This document shows positions 53,949-62,984 of a stretch of 64,000 nucleotides of DNA, in pieces; positions within the stretch are counted from its first letter, which is position 1; every line of letters begins with the position of its first letter. The position numbers and the translations under genes were made by a program. The notes below the pieces were generated by a model. The model was not told where the DNA came from, searched no databases, and saw only the letters and a list, made by a program, of their open reading frames with translations. Source of the DNA: RHKX01 sp963839535 (GTDB taxonomy: Bacteria; Actinomycetota; Thermoleophilia; Solirubrobacterales; 70-9). Location of the stretch: the NCBI GenBank assembly GCA_963839535.1, contig CAWIVF010000004.1, positions 15,199-79,198 of the forward strand. Reading direction: 5' to 3'.

Positions 53949-54041
53949 CTAGCTAAATCGCCAATACCACGAGTCGGCATGCAGACGGGCGCCACCGGAG
54001 ACCGGAAGGGGGCGCGCGCAGGAGGTCGGCATGCCGCTCAT
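53949..54041 (-). CDS. Aromatic amino acid leader peptide (attenuator)
   Basis: A 30-codon frame from ATG 54041 to TAG 53949 ends with Trp25-Tyr26-Trp27-Arg28-Phe29-Ser30. A run of W, Y, W and F just before the stop and directly upstream of DAHP synthase is the hallmark of ribosome-mediated transcription attenuation: scarce aromatic tRNAs would stall the ribosome and change downstream pairing. Chance occurrence is unlikely because the codons TGG, TAT, TTT are rare in this GC-rich sequence. A TTGCGC-17-TAGAAG promoter lies directly upstream, giving an almost leaderless leader. Confidence 0.8.
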   Translation of the reverse strand: MSGMPTSCARPLPVSGGARLHADSWYWRFS

Positions 54042-54049
54042 TGCAGACA

Positions 54050-54078
54050 CTTCTAGCAGGGGTCGCGGGTGGGCGCAA
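54050..54078 (-). promoter_or_regulatory. Promoter of the aroG leader
   Basis: TTGCGC (54073-54078) and TAGAAG (54050-54055) on the minus strand are separated by 17 bp. The -10 box ends 8 nt before the leader ATG at 54041. Confidence 0.5.
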
Positions 54079-54098
54079 GCGCGCATGGCCACGTGCGA

Positions 54099-55202
54099 CT
54101 AGAGCAGGGGCTGCAGCGCCGCGAGGAATCGCTCGTTCTCGGCCGGGGTGCCGTAGGAGACGCGGATGTGGCCCGGGCCGCCGAGCGGGGTCCCCGGGCG
54201 GACGATCACGCCGGCGCGGCCGAGGCCCTCGACGATGGCCGCCTCGTCGCGGTCGCCGAGGTCGATCCAGGAGAAGTTCGTCTGCGTCTCGGCGGTGGTC
54301 AGGCCGAGCTCACGCAGCGCCTCCTCCACCCCGATCCGCTCGGCGACCGTCCTCTCGACCCGGTCGAGGATGTCGTCCTGGTGGAGGAGCGCCTCGGCGC
54401 CGGCGGCCTGCGAGAGCAGGTTGACGCTGAACGGCTGACGGACGGCGTCGACCGCGGCGCGGAACCGGGGCGAGCAGAGCGCGAAGCCGCAGCGCAGGCC
54501 GGCGAGGCCGTAGACCTTGCTGAACGTGCGCAGCAGCACCAGGTTGGGGAAGCGGTCGAGCAGGTCGGTCGTCGCGTCGGGGTGGTCGAGGACCTGCATC
54601 TCGATGTAGGCCTCGTCGAGGATCACCGTGACGTGCCCTGGGATCCGCTCGAGGAACTCGGCGATCCGCTCCGGCGGCAGGCAGGTCCCGGTCGGGTTGT
54701 TCGGGTTGCAGACGATCACGAGGCGCGTGGCGACGGTGACCTCGCTCGCCATCGCGTCGAGGTCGTGCTCGTAGCGGTCGTTGAGGGGAACGCGGATCTC
54801 GCGCGCTCCGGCCAGCGGCGCGAGCTGCGGGTACATCGAGAAGGAGGGCCACGCGTAGACCAGCTCGGCGCCCGGCTCGCAGAGGGCGAGGGCGGCGGCG
54901 AGGAGGATCTCGCAGGAGCCGTTGCTGACGGCGATCCCGGCGGGGTCGCGGTCGAAGCGGTCGGCGATCCGGCGGCGCAACAGCGACGCGTATTGGTCGG
55001 GATAGCGATTGGCCTGCGCCGCGGCCTTCGCGACGGCCTCGAGCACCGCCGGGTGCGGGCCCCAGGGCGACTCGTTCGAGGCCAGCTTGATCACGTCGGA
55101 TGCCTCGTATGTGCGGCGGGCGCGCTCGATGTCCATGCCGCCCTCGTAGTGGGGCAGCTGGGCGAGCTTCGCCGCGAACTCGGGAGATGACCCGGCGGTC
55201 AT
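54099..55202 (-). CDS. hisC: Histidinol-phosphate / aromatic aminotransferase
   Basis: The 367-residue fold-type I aminotransferase has IKLASNESPWGPHPAVLEAV, SNGSCEILLAAALALCEPGAEL, VCNPNNPTGTCLPPERIAEFL, VILDEAYIEM and the PLP-lysine in LLRTFSKVYGLAGLRCGF. The last motif resembles HisC and aromatic aminotransferases. Its position after chorismate mutase and before the aroG leader suggests it acts as a phenylpyruvate/4-hydroxyphenylpyruvate aminotransferase, but a HisC role is not excluded. The ATG overlaps the aroH stop. The frame is intact. Confidence 0.85.
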   Translation of the reverse strand: MTAGSSPEFAAKLAQLPHYEGGMDIERARRTYEASDVIKLASNESPWGPHPAVLEAVAKAAAQANRYPDQYASLLRRRIADRFDRDPAGIAVSNGSCEILLAAALALCEPGAELVYAWPSFSMYPQLAPLAGAREIRVPLNDRYEHDLDAMASEVTVATRLVIVCNPNNPTGTCLPPERIAEFLERIPGHVTVILDEAYIEMQVLDHPDATTDLLDRFPNLVLLRTFSKVYGLAGLRCGFALCSPRFRAAVDAVRQPFSVNLLSQAAGAEALLHQDDILDRVERTVAERIGVEEALRELGLTTAETQTNFSWIDLGDRDEAAIVEGLGRAGVIVRPGTPLGGPGHIRVSYGTPAENERFLAALQPLL

Positions 55203-55573
55203 TGCGCCGAGTGGAGGTCGGAGCGCAGCCCGCGTGCGGCGCCGACGTAGGTGTGCGCGGGGGTGTGGTCGGCCGGGGCGTAGTAGTGGACCATGGCTCG
55301 GATCACCCGCTCCATCGCGCCCGGCACGGCGATCTCGCGAGTGCAGAGCAGCGGCACCTCGTCGAGCCCGAGGGCGCGAGCGGCGACGGCCGGGAACTCC
55401 GCGTCGAGGTCGTCGGTGCAGGTCAGGATGCAGCTGATCATCCGCTCCGGATCGAGCTCGTTGCGGGCGATCATCTCCCGCAGCAGCTCGTCGGTCGCAG
55501 CGAGGATCGAGTCGCGATCGTTGCGGTCGGCCTGCGCGGCTCCGCGCAGCGCGAAGACGCGCTCCTCGCTCAT
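55199..55573 (-). CDS. aroH: Chorismate mutase, AroH type
   Basis: The 124-residue protein has the AroH fold signature: FALRGAAQADRNDRDSILAATDELLREMIARNELDPERMISCILTCTDDLDAEFPAVAARALGLDEVPLLCTREIAVPGAMERVIRAM. The Arg7-like, Arg90 and Glu78-like residues are present. It makes prephenate from chorismate. It lies in an operon with rluB and hisC, overlapping both by 4 nt. Confidence 0.93.
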   Translation of the reverse strand: MSEERVFALRGAAQADRNDRDSILAATDELLREMIARNELDPERMISCILTCTDDLDAEFPAVAARALGLDEVPLLCTREIAVPGAMERVIRAMVHYYAPADHTPAHTYVGAARGLRSDLHSAQ

Positions 55574-56292
55574 CGCTTCCTCTCGCTCGGGCCGGGCATC
55601 GGCCCGGCATCCTTCCAGAGGCGCTTGACCTCCGAGCGCGAGAGCTGGCGCGCCTCCCCCTCGGGAAGGTCGCCGAGCTCGAGCGAGGCGAAGCGGGTGC
55701 GCCGCAGCGAGACGACCTTGTTGCCGACCCGCTCGACCATCCTGCGGACCTGCCGGTTGCGCCCCTCCTTGATCGTCAGCTCCAGGAAGTTCGAGCCGAC
55801 CCCCTCGACCTGCGCGGGCTGCGTGGGGCCGTCCTCGAGCTCGACCCCCTCGCGCAGGCGGCGCACCTGGGACTCGGTGGCCGGCTTGCGCAGCCGTGCG
55901 ACATACGTCTTGGGGACGCCGTAGCGCGGATGGGTGAGCCGGTTGGCCAGCTCGCCGTCGTTCGTCAGCAGGATCAGGCCGGTCGAGTCGGCGTCGAGGC
56001 GGCCGACGGGATAGAGCCGCCGCTCGGAGGCGACGAGATCGGTCACGGCCCGCCGCCGGCCCGGCTCGTGCGCGGTCGAGGTGACGTTCTCCGGCTTGTG
56101 CAGCGCCCAGACCTCGTGCGGCTCCGGCAGGACCGGGGTGCCGTTGACCGCCACCCCGCTCGAGGCGTCGACGTCGCGGGCGGGATCGGTGACGCGCTCG
56201 CCGCCGACGCTGACCACGCCGTGGGAGATCAGGTTCTCGGCGCCGCGCCGCGAGGCGACGCCGCAATGGGCGAGGTACTTGGCGAGCCGCAT
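55570..56292 (-). CDS. rluB: 23S rRNA pseudouridine synthase, RluB family
   Basis: The 240-residue protein starts with an S4 RNA-binding domain (MRLAKYLAHCGVASRRGAENLI, GVVSVGGERVTDP). The catalytic pseudouridine synthase domain has YPVGRLDADSTGLILLTNDGELANRLTHPRYGVPKTYVA, including the catalytic Asp, and ELTIKEGRNRQVRRM. It isomerises a uridine in 23S rRNA. It lies between scpB and aroH. The frame is intact. Confidence 0.93.
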   Translation of the reverse strand: MRLAKYLAHCGVASRRGAENLISHGVVSVGGERVTDPARDVDASSGVAVNGTPVLPEPHEVWALHKPENVTSTAHEPGRRRAVTDLVASERRLYPVGRLDADSTGLILLTNDGELANRLTHPRYGVPKTYVARLRKPATESQVRRLREGVELEDGPTQPAQVEGVGSNFLELTIKEGRNRQVRRMVERVGNKVVSLRRTRFASLELGDLPEGEARQLSRSEVKRLWKDAGPMPGPSERKR

Positions 56293-56341
56293 CGGCTCAA
56301 GCTAGCGAGCGGGAGCGTCCGCGCCCCCGGTGGCCGGGGGC

Positions 56342-56932
56342 CTAGGCCTCGGCGCGCTGCTCGCCGGCCTTGAGCAGGCGCTCGCGCAGCTCGGCGGCGT
56401 CCTCGGGGGTGGGATCGAAGGCGGCGACGTCCGGGAGGGCATCGAGGCCGGTGAGCCCGAAGAGGCGCTCGAAGAGGTCGGTGGTGCGGTAGATCACCGC
56501 GCCGAAGCGGGACCGGCCCGACTCCTCGATCAGTCCGCGCTCGGCAAGCGTCTGGACGCCGGACTCCGAGCTGACGCCGCGGATCCGGGCGATCTCCGGG
56601 CGGGAGACGGGCTGGAGGTAGGCGACGATCGCCAGCGTCTCGGCCTGCGCCTGCGTGAGCGGCGGCGTCTTCGGCCGCGCCAGCAGCCGGCGGGCCGGGA
56701 GCTCGGCCATCGGGTCGGTGGCGAGGGCGAACCCGCCGCTCAACTCGCGCAGGACGATGCCCCGGCGCCCGGGCGCCAGCTCCTCGCCGAGCAGGTCGAG
56801 GGCGTTGCGCACCTGGACCTCGCTCGCCTCGCAGGCCTCGATCAGCTCGCCGATCGCGACCGGCTCCGGCGAGAGGAACAGCAGCGCCTCGATCACCCGG
56901 GCGAGCTCGGCGGCGGATGATCCTGCGCTCAC
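56342..56932 (-). CDS. scpB: Segregation and condensation protein B
   Basis: The 196-residue protein has two winged helices: ELARVIEALLFLSPEPVAIGELIEACEASEVQVRNAL and PPLTQAQAETLAIVAYLQPVSRPEIARIRGVSSESGVQTLAERGLIEESGRSRFGAVIYRTTDLFERLFGL. It dimerises and binds ScpA in the SMC complex. Start overlaps the scpA stop by ATGA. The frame is intact. It is encoded 37 kb from the shortened smc gene. Confidence 0.95.
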   Translation of the reverse strand: MSAGSSAAELARVIEALLFLSPEPVAIGELIEACEASEVQVRNALDLLGEELAPGRRGIVLRELSGGFALATDPMAELPARRLLARPKTPPLTQAQAETLAIVAYLQPVSRPEIARIRGVSSESGVQTLAERGLIEESGRSRFGAVIYRTTDLFERLFGLTGLDALPDVAAFDPTPEDAAELRERLLKAGEQRAEA

Positions 56933-57684
56933 GAGGTCACCGCCTCGGCCGGTCGGGCGCGGGTGGCGCGGCCGCTGATCTCGATCGGCCCGAAGTTGTC
57001 CCGCTGGGACCAGGTCGCCTCGCCCTTCTTGTGCATCTCGAGCAGGGCGAAGATCGTGACCGCCTGCGTCAGGCGGTCCTCGGTGCCGAAGGCCTCGTCG
57101 AAGTCGACGCGCGCGGAGCTCGCCAGCAGGTCGCGGAGGACCTCGACCCGCCGCTCGAGGGAGACGGTCGGGCGGATGTGGCTCGTGTCGAGGCGCGGCG
57201 GCGTGCGCAGCAGATCGCCGAGCGCGGAGCCGAGGCGAGCCGGGTCGTAGGCCTTGCGGGCGGCGTCGATCGACACCCGGCGCAGCGCGAGCGGCAGCGG
57301 CGCGGAGCGGTAGAGGAAGGGCCGCTCGGCCTCGAAGCGGGCGGCAAGAGCGGCGCCGGCGTCCTTGTAGCGGCGGTACTCGAGCATCCGGGCGAGCAGC
57401 TCGTCGGCGGCCTCCTCCGGCCCGAGGTCGAGCTCGACCTCCTCGGCCGCCGGGAGCATCAGCCGCGACTTGAGCTCGAGCAGCGCGGCGATCAGCACCA
57501 GGAACTCGGTCGCGGACTCGAGGTCGAGCTCGCCCGACTCGCTCAGCCGGCCGATGTAGGCGGAGACCACCTCGCCGAGCGGGACCTCGAGCAGGCTGAT
57601 CTCCTCACGCAGGACGACCGCCAGCAGGAGGTCGAACGGCCCCGCGAAAACGTCGAGGTCGAGCTCGAGATCGTCCGAACGCAC
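56929..57684 (-). CDS. scpA: Segregation and condensation protein A (kleisin)
   Basis: The 251-residue protein from GTG 57684 has VFAGPFDLLLAVVLREEISLLEVPLGEVVSAYI (the N-terminal SMC-binding helix), FLVLIAALLELKSRLMLP, and a C-terminal winged helix (VDFDEAFGTEDRLTQAVTIFALLEMHKKGEATWSQRDNFGPIEIS). ScpA bridges the two SMC heads. It is translated first of the scpA-scpB pair. The frame is intact. Confidence 0.94.
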   Translation of the reverse strand: MRSDDLELDLDVFAGPFDLLLAVVLREEISLLEVPLGEVVSAYIGRLSESGELDLESATEFLVLIAALLELKSRLMLPAAEEVELDLGPEEAADELLARMLEYRRYKDAGAALAARFEAERPFLYRSAPLPLALRRVSIDAARKAYDPARLGSALGDLLRTPPRLDTSHIRPTVSLERRVEVLRDLLASSARVDFDEAFGTEDRLTQAVTIFALLEMHKKGEATWSQRDNFGPIEISGRATRARPAEAVTS

Positions 57685-57773
57685 GGGGCAAGAGTAGGCG
57701 CGGAGCCGGTCGGGAAGCACGGCTCCCCGCCGACGGCCCCGCGACTCACCGCAAATCGCGGCGAAGTCGAGCT

Positions 57774-58791
57774 CTACGCCGGTTCGCCGACGCCCATTCG
57801 CTCGCGCACGTCGGCGAGCGTCTCGGAGGCGATCGCGCGGGCGCGGTCGGCGCCGGCGGCGAGGATGCGCTCGAGCTCGGCCTCGTCGCCGCGGAGGTCC
57901 GCGTAGCGCTCGCGGATCGGCGCGAGGTAGTCGGCGACCGCCTCCCCCACCGCCCCCTTGAAGTCGCCGTAGCCGGCGCCCGTCGAACTCGGCCTCGACC
58001 TCCTCGGGCGCGATGCCGCGGACGACCGAGAGGACGTCGATCAGGTTGGCGATGCCCTCCTTGCCCTCGCCGCGCCGCACCTCGCGGCCGGAGTCGGTGA
58101 CCGCGCTGCGGAACTTCTTGGTGATCGCGGCCGGCTCGTCGAGGACGTAGACCGTGCCCGCCTCGCTGCCCGAGGTGGTCGACATCTTCGAGGTCGGGTC
58201 CTGGAGGTCCATGATCCGCGCTCCCAGGTCGGGGATCCGGTGCTCGGGGACCACCAGGGTCCGGCCGAAGCGCTCGTTGAAGCGCCGGGCGATCTCACGC
58301 ATCAGCTCGATGTGCTGGCGCTGGTCGTCGCCGACCGGGACCTCGGTCGCGCGGTAGGCGAGGACGTCGGCCGCCTGCAGGACCGGGTAGTTGAAGAGGC
58401 CGGCGGAGACGAAGGCGCCGCTCTGCGCCTCGACCTGCGCGCGCTTCGTCTTCCACTGATGCATCCGGTTCAGATCGCCCCAGGCGGTGACCGCGCCGAG
58501 CAGCCAGCAGAGCTCGGTGTGCTCGCGGACGTCTCCCTGGCGGAAGAGGACGCAGCTCTGCGGGTCGAGGCCCGCGGCGACGAGGATCGCCGCGGTGTCG
58601 TAGACGCGCTCGCGCAGCTCGGCGGGCGAGTAGTCGACGGTGATCGCGTGCAGGTCGACGATGCAGTAGATCGCCGCCGCCGGATCGGCCGGGTCCTGGC
58701 CCGCGACGTACTGGCGGATCGCGCCGATGAAGTTGCCGAGGTGCTTGCGCCCGGTCGGCTGGATCCCGCTGAAGATGCGCCGCTCGCCCAC
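57774..58791 (-). CDS. trpS: Tryptophanyl-tRNA synthetase (frameshifted)
   Basis: From GTG 58791 the protein reads RRIFSGIQPTGRKHLGNFIGAI (HIGH-type HLGN), IVDLHAITVDY, QADVLAYRATEVPVGDDQRQHIELMREIARRFN, IMDLQDPTSKMSTTSG (KMSKS-type) and VLDEPAAITKKFRSAVTDSG. An indel near 57975 moves to a frame ending DVRERMGVGEPA at 57774. Corrected length is about 339 residues, normal for bacterial TrpRS. It charges tRNA-Trp and lies upstream of scpA. Confidence 0.93.
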
Positions 58792-58811
58792 GGCGCGTGA
58801 CCTTAGATGAC

Positions 58812-59480
58812 CTAGCGCTGGGCGAGCAATTCGTCGGCGCGGGCGTCCTCCTGGGCGAGGGCCATCCTGACCAGCTCGACCAGCTCCGGGGGTGCCTTCT
58901 CGAGCGAGCCGGTGTCGTGCGGCGGATCGGGGTCGTACTCGATGCCGAGCTGGATCGCCTGCGCGACGGTGTCGCCGGCGATCCGGCCGGCGAGCGTCAG
59001 CGCCATGTCGATGCCGGCCGAGACTCCGGCGGCCGTCATCACCTTGCCGCGCTCGACGACGCGCTCGGTGACCGGGTTCGCGCCGAGGTTCGCCCGAGCT
59101 CCTCGCGCGCCGCCCAGTGCGTGGTCGCGTCGACGCCGTCGAGGATCGCCGGCGGCGGCGAGCACCAGCGCGCCGGTGCAGACGGAGGTCGTCCATTCGG
59201 TCCCCGGGTGGGCGGCGGCGACCCACTGAGGCAGGGCGTTCCCGGGGTCGAGCAGGCGGCGGTTGCCGGTCCCGCCCGGGACGACGATCACGTCGGGCTC
59301 CGGGACGTCGGCGAGCGAGCGATCCGCCGTCACCCCGGCCATGCCGCTCTCCGTCCGCTTCTCGCCGGGCTCCTCGGCGACGAAGACGACCTCCGCGCCC
59401 GGCAGCCGGGAGAGCACGTCGTAGGGCCCGATTGCGTCGAGGGCGGTGAACCCGTCGTAGATGGGGATGGCGATCTGCAT
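58812..59480 (-). CDS. DJ-1/PfpI family protein (two compensating frameshifts)
   Basis: The 222-residue protein begins MQIAIPIYDGFTALDAIGPYDVLSRLPGAEV, has DVIVVPGGTGNRRLL and the nucleophile Cys in TTSVCTGALVLAAAG, then a garbled stretch (about 59100-59170) where two indels cancel. It recovers with LGANPVTERVVERGKVMTAAGVSAGIDMALTLAGRIAG. This is the isocyanide-hydratase/GlxA-like DJ-1 subfamily. GAGAGG lies 8 nt before the ATG. It is adjacent to the GlxA-type regulator, which has the same N-terminal fold. Confidence 0.8.
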   Translation of the reverse strand: MQIAIPIYDGFTALDAIGPYDVLSRLPGAEVVFVAEEPGEKRTESGMAGVTADRSLADVPEPDVIVVPGGTGNRRLLDPGNALPQWVAAAHPGTEWTTSVCTGALVLAAAGDPRRRRRDHALGGARGARANLGANPVTERVVERGKVMTAAGVSAGIDMALTLAGRIAGDTVAQAIQLGIEYDPDPPHDTGSLEKAPPELVELVRMALAQEDARADELLAQR

Positions 59481-59514
59481 GGTGAGCCTCTCGTTCGGTC
59501 GGTGGTCGGGGGTG

Positions 59515-60494
59515 TCAGGCGGGCTGGGGCGTCAGCGGGGAGCGGAAGCGCTCGCGGTACTCGCGCGGGCTCGTGCCGAGGCGGCGGTGGAAGGCGCGGC
59601 GCATGACCTCGGCGCTGGCGAATCCGCAGCGCGACGCGACCCGTTCCAGCGAGTCGCCGTCGGTCTCGAGCATGCTCCGGGCCCGCTCCACGCGGAGCCG
59701 CTCGACGTAGTCGGCCGGGGTCGCGCCGAGCTCGCGCCGGAAGATCCGGCTGAGCTGGCGCTCAGACAGGTGCAGCCGGGCGGCCAGCGCTCCGACGGAG
59801 AGATCCGAGTCGAGGTGCTCGGGGATCCAGGCCTGCAGATCGCGCAGCGGCTCCCGCTCCGCGGTCTGCTGCGCGAGCTGCACGGAGAACTGGGACTGCC
59901 CGCCCGGCCGGCGGGCGTAGATCACGAGCATGCGGGCGGTCCGCAGCGCGACGTCGCGGCCGAGGTCCTCCTCGACCAGCGCCAGCGCGAGGTCCATCCC
60001 GGAGGTGACGCCGGCCGAGGTCATGACCGACCCGTCGCGGATGAAGATCGGGTCCGGCTCGACGCTCACCTGCGGGTAGCGCCGGGCGAGCTGCTCGCAG
60101 CGGGACCAGTGGGTGGTCGCCCGGCGGCCGTCGAGCAGCCCGGCCTCGGCGAGCAGGAAGGCGCCGCTGCAGACGCTCGCGGTGCGCCGGGCGCCGGCGG
60201 CGAGCCGGGCGATGCCCGCGATCAGGGCGGCGTCGCCGATCGCCTCGCGGGTCCCGGTCCCCCCGGCGACGATCAGGGTGTCGACGCCGTCGAGGTCGTC
60301 GATCGACGACGTCGGCGGCGAGCTCGAGACCGCTCTCGCTGCGCACCGGACGGCCGTCGGCGGTGGCGAGGACGAGGTCGGCCGGGCGAGCCGGCGAAGA
60401 GGCCCGCGGTGTGGAGGACCTCCCAGGGGCCGGTGACGTCCAGGGACTGCACGCCCTCGAAGGCGACGATCGCGGTGCGGGGAGACGGCGCCAT
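59515..60494 (-). CDS. GlxA-type AraC-family transcription regulator (frameshifted)
   Basis: From ATG 60494 there is a DJ-1-like sensor domain (TAIVAFEGVQSLDVTGPWEVLHTAG, then LIVAGGTGTREAIGD, TASVCSGAFLLAEAG and TTHWSRCEQLARRYPQ in another frame). The C-terminal AraC helix-turn-helix domain reads HLDSDLSVGALAARLHLSERQLSRIFRRELGATPADYVERLRVERA and SLERVASRCGFASAEVMRRAFHRRLG. Indels lie near 60380 and 60310. It likely controls the adjacent DJ-1/PfpI gene, which is inferred from proximity. Confidence 0.82.
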
Positions 60495-60572
60495 GGGCCG
60501 ATCATCCGTGCCCCGGTGATGTCCGTCAAGTCACATAGCCCACGATTCCGGACGCCAGACGCCCACGGCGCC

Positions 60573-61346
60573 CTACGGCACCGGCTGATCGCGCAGCTGG
60601 TGCGCCGGGGTGAAGAAGTTCCGGTAGACGAGCGTCGTCGAGACCAGCGCGGAGATCGTCGCCGCGCCGAGCAGGACCCAGAGGAGGATCAGCTGCAGGC
60701 GCACGGCGTCGACCGGGTCGGCGCCCGCGAGGAGGGCTCCGACCATCGTCCCCGGGAAGAAGATCAGGCCCGTGGTCTTCGTCGAGTCGATCAGCGCGAT
60801 CGTCCCGGACCGCAGCGAGCTGCGCAGGTGTGGCAGGGCCGCCTGCCTCGACGTGGCGCCGAGCGCCAGCGTCGCCTCGATCTCGGCGGCCCCACTCGAC
60901 ATCTCGTCGCCGAGGCGGTTGAGCGCGACGGCGCAGGCGGTCATCGAGTTGCCGACGACCATCGCGCCGACCGGGACGAGGTAGCGGGCGGTCGCGTCGA
61001 AGACGCCGAGCGCGAGGACCAGTCCGATGGTCACCACGGCCGCGAGCGTCAGCGCAATCAGGATCGGCAGCGTCGCCCCGGGCACCTCCTTCGCCCGGGA
61101 GCGGGCGGTGAGGGTGCCGAAGCCGATCGAGATCAGGAGCAGAGCGACGACGAACCAGAGGCTGCCGTCGTCGAAGACGAACTGGATGACGTAGCCCGCC
61201 GCGGTCAGCTGGACGAACGACCGCAGGACCGCGATGGCCATGTCCTGCTCGAGGTCGGCGCCGCGCCAGCGGGAGATCGCGATCGCGATCGCGACAAGGA
61301 CCAGCGAGGCGGCGACCTCGCCGAGGGTGACCTCGATCCCGGTCAT
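60573..61346 (-). CDS. fetB: FetB-like ABC permease (UPF0014)
   Basis: The 257-residue polytopic membrane protein has about seven TM segments, with the family signature ARYLVPVGAMVVGNSMTACAVALNRLGDEM, LALGATSRQAALPHLRSSLRSGTIALIDSTKTTGLIFFPGTMVGALLAGADP. FetB works with FetA to export iron or handle oxidative stress. It overlaps FetA by ATGA. The frame is intact. Substrate assignment comes from family knowledge only. Confidence 0.85.
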   Translation of the reverse strand: MTGIEVTLGEVAASLVLVAIAIAISRWRGADLEQDMAIAVLRSFVQLTAAGYVIQFVFDDGSLWFVVALLLISIGFGTLTARSRAKEVPGATLPILIALTLAAVVTIGLVLALGVFDATARYLVPVGAMVVGNSMTACAVALNRLGDEMSSGAAEIEATLALGATSRQAALPHLRSSLRSGTIALIDSTKTTGLIFFPGTMVGALLAGADPVDAVRLQLILLWVLLGAATISALVSTTLVYRNFFTPAHQLRDQPVP

Positions 61347-61986
61347 GCGGCGCCGTCCACGATCCGCCCCTCGTTCAAGCCGCAGGATCGACGACCCCGC
61401 CAGCCGCTCGGCCTGCGCCTCGTCGTGGGTGACCAGCACGATCGACGCGTCGAGCTCACTGCGCAGCCGGTCGATCGTCGCCTCGACGGCGGCCCGCGCC
61501 TCCCCGTCGAGCGCCGACGTCGGCTCGTCGAGCAGGAGGACTCGCGGCTCGAGGGCCAGGGTGCGGGCGAGCATGGCGCGCTGCTGCTCCCCCACCGAGA
61601 GCTCCTTGACGTCCCGCTCGGCGAACGAGGGATCGAGGCCCGCCTGCTCGAGCAGCGGTCCGACCTCCGGCTCCCGGTCCGCCAGGCCAGCGGCGAAGGC
61701 GATGTTCTCGGCCACCGTCCCCGGCAGCAGCGCAGGGCAGCTGGGGGACGAGGCAGACCTCGCGGCGCAGGGCGAGCGGATCCAGATCGCGGACGTCGCG
61801 TCCCCGGTAGCGAACCGAGCCCTGATCGGGGTCGACGAGACGATCGAGCAGCCGCAGGACGGTCGACTTCCCCGACCCGGAGGGCCCGACCAGGGCGCTG
61901 ACGCCCTCGGGGATCTCGGCGCTCAGCCCGTCGAGGACGGTCCTTCCGCCCCTGCTGAGGCTGACCTGGTCGAGCGTGAAGACCAC
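61343..61986 (-). CDS. fetA: FetA-like ABC ATPase (frameshifted)
   Basis: From GTG 61986 the protein has VFTLDQVSLSRGGRTVLDGLSAEI, Walker A GPSGSGKST and LRREVCLVPQLP. A shift near 61735 leads to MAENIAFAAGL, VKELSVGEQQRAMLARTLAL (signature), VLLLDEPTSALDG (Walker B) and IVLVTHDEAQAERLAGS. A second indel near 61378 brings the stop at 61343, overlapping fetB. Corrected length is about 214 residues, typical of this small ATPase. It energises FetB. Confidence 0.83.
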
Positions 61987-62984
61987 GCGACGATTATCGC
62001 CACGCCGCCGCCGAGCACGAGCAGCGCCGCGGCCGCGACGACCAACCAGGTCAGGTCCGAGTCGCCGCCCCCGGCTTCGCTCGCCGCGGCCGGCGGCGGG
62101 CCCTCGCTCGCCTCGCCGGTGGCGGTGTCGATCGTGCCGAGGACCCCGCGCTTCGGATCGACGACGAGCACGTTCGCACCCGACTCGTCGAGCTCGAGGC
62201 GGACGTTGTCGATCCTCGCCGGGGGAACCCACTCGAGGTCGATGCAGAGGGTGCGGCGGCCGACCGTGTCGATCGCGTGGACGAAGGGCTCGCCGGCCGG
62301 GCCCTCGCCGTAGCCGTAGATCAGGCCACCGTCGTAGAGCGTGTACTGCCACCTGCTGCCTAGACCGGCGACCCGCGACATGGGGAAGCCGCGCATCTCC
62401 TCATCCGGGTCGTTCTCCGGCAGCAGGGAGCCCGGGGCAAGCCTGCCGCTGGCGAGGTCGAGCGTGCGCAGCCGGTAGTACGTCGGATCGCGCCGGTCCG
62501 GATACTCGATCACGTACGCGGTGCGGCCATCGGGCGAGATCGCGTCGAAGCTGAAGTCGCCGTCGAGGGTGATCCGCCGTTCGACCTTCAGCGAGTTCGG
62601 CTCGACCACGATCATCGAGGTCTCCGCCTGCGGGAATCCCATGCGAGGCCGGATCAGGACGAGGGCGCTGCCGTCCTCGGAGAGCCCGTCGGTGTCGCCG
62701 GCGATGCTGACCCCGGGCACGGTGAAGCTGCCATCGATCGAGAGCCGGTCGAGCAGCGTGCCGTCCTCGGTCGCGATCCGCTCGACGAGCGTGTCGCCGT
62801 GGTGCGGAACCGCGAGGAACCGCTGGGCGCCCGAGGCGCTCACGACCCCCTCCCCCGTCGTATCGACTCCGCCGGGAACCGGCAGCCCGTCCGCGATCGC
62901 CTGCGACGGAAGCGCCGCACCGGCGGCCAGCGCCACGACGACCAGGATGCCTGCCAACGTTCGAGCCTTCACGTTTCCTCCCAC
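61923..62984 (-). CDS. Secreted/membrane-anchored propeller-like protein
   Basis: The 353-residue protein has a Sec signal peptide (KARTLAGILVVVALAAGAALPSQAIA, with a likely AxA site). It then has repeated WD-like or beta-propeller strands (LSEDGSALVLIRP, FDAISPDGRTAYVIEYP, LRTLDLASGRLAPG, ANVLVVDPKRGVLGTIDTATG), and a C-terminal TM helix (LTWLVVAAAALLVLGGGVAIIV). The last 60 bp overlap the FetA start, so a frameshift near the end is possible. It faces the outside, anchored at the C-terminus. Function is unknown. It is divergent from the ECF sigma gene. Confidence 0.6.
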   Translation of the reverse strand: MGGNVKARTLAGILVVVALAAGAALPSQAIADGLPVPGGVDTTGEGVVSASGAQRFLAVPHHGDTLVERIATEDGTLLDRLSIDGSFTVPGVSIAGDTDGLSEDGSALVLIRPRMGFPQAETSMIVVEPNSLKVERRITLDGDFSFDAISPDGRTAYVIEYPDRRDPTYYRLRTLDLASGRLAPGSLLPENDPDEEMRGFPMSRVAGLGSRWQYTLYDGGLIYGYGEGPAGEPFVHAIDTVGRRTLCIDLEWVPPARIDNVRLELDESGANVLVVDPKRGVLGTIDTATGEASEGPPPAAASEAGGGDSDLTWLVVAAAALLVLGGGVAIIVAWSSRSTRSASAGAEGPSSTG

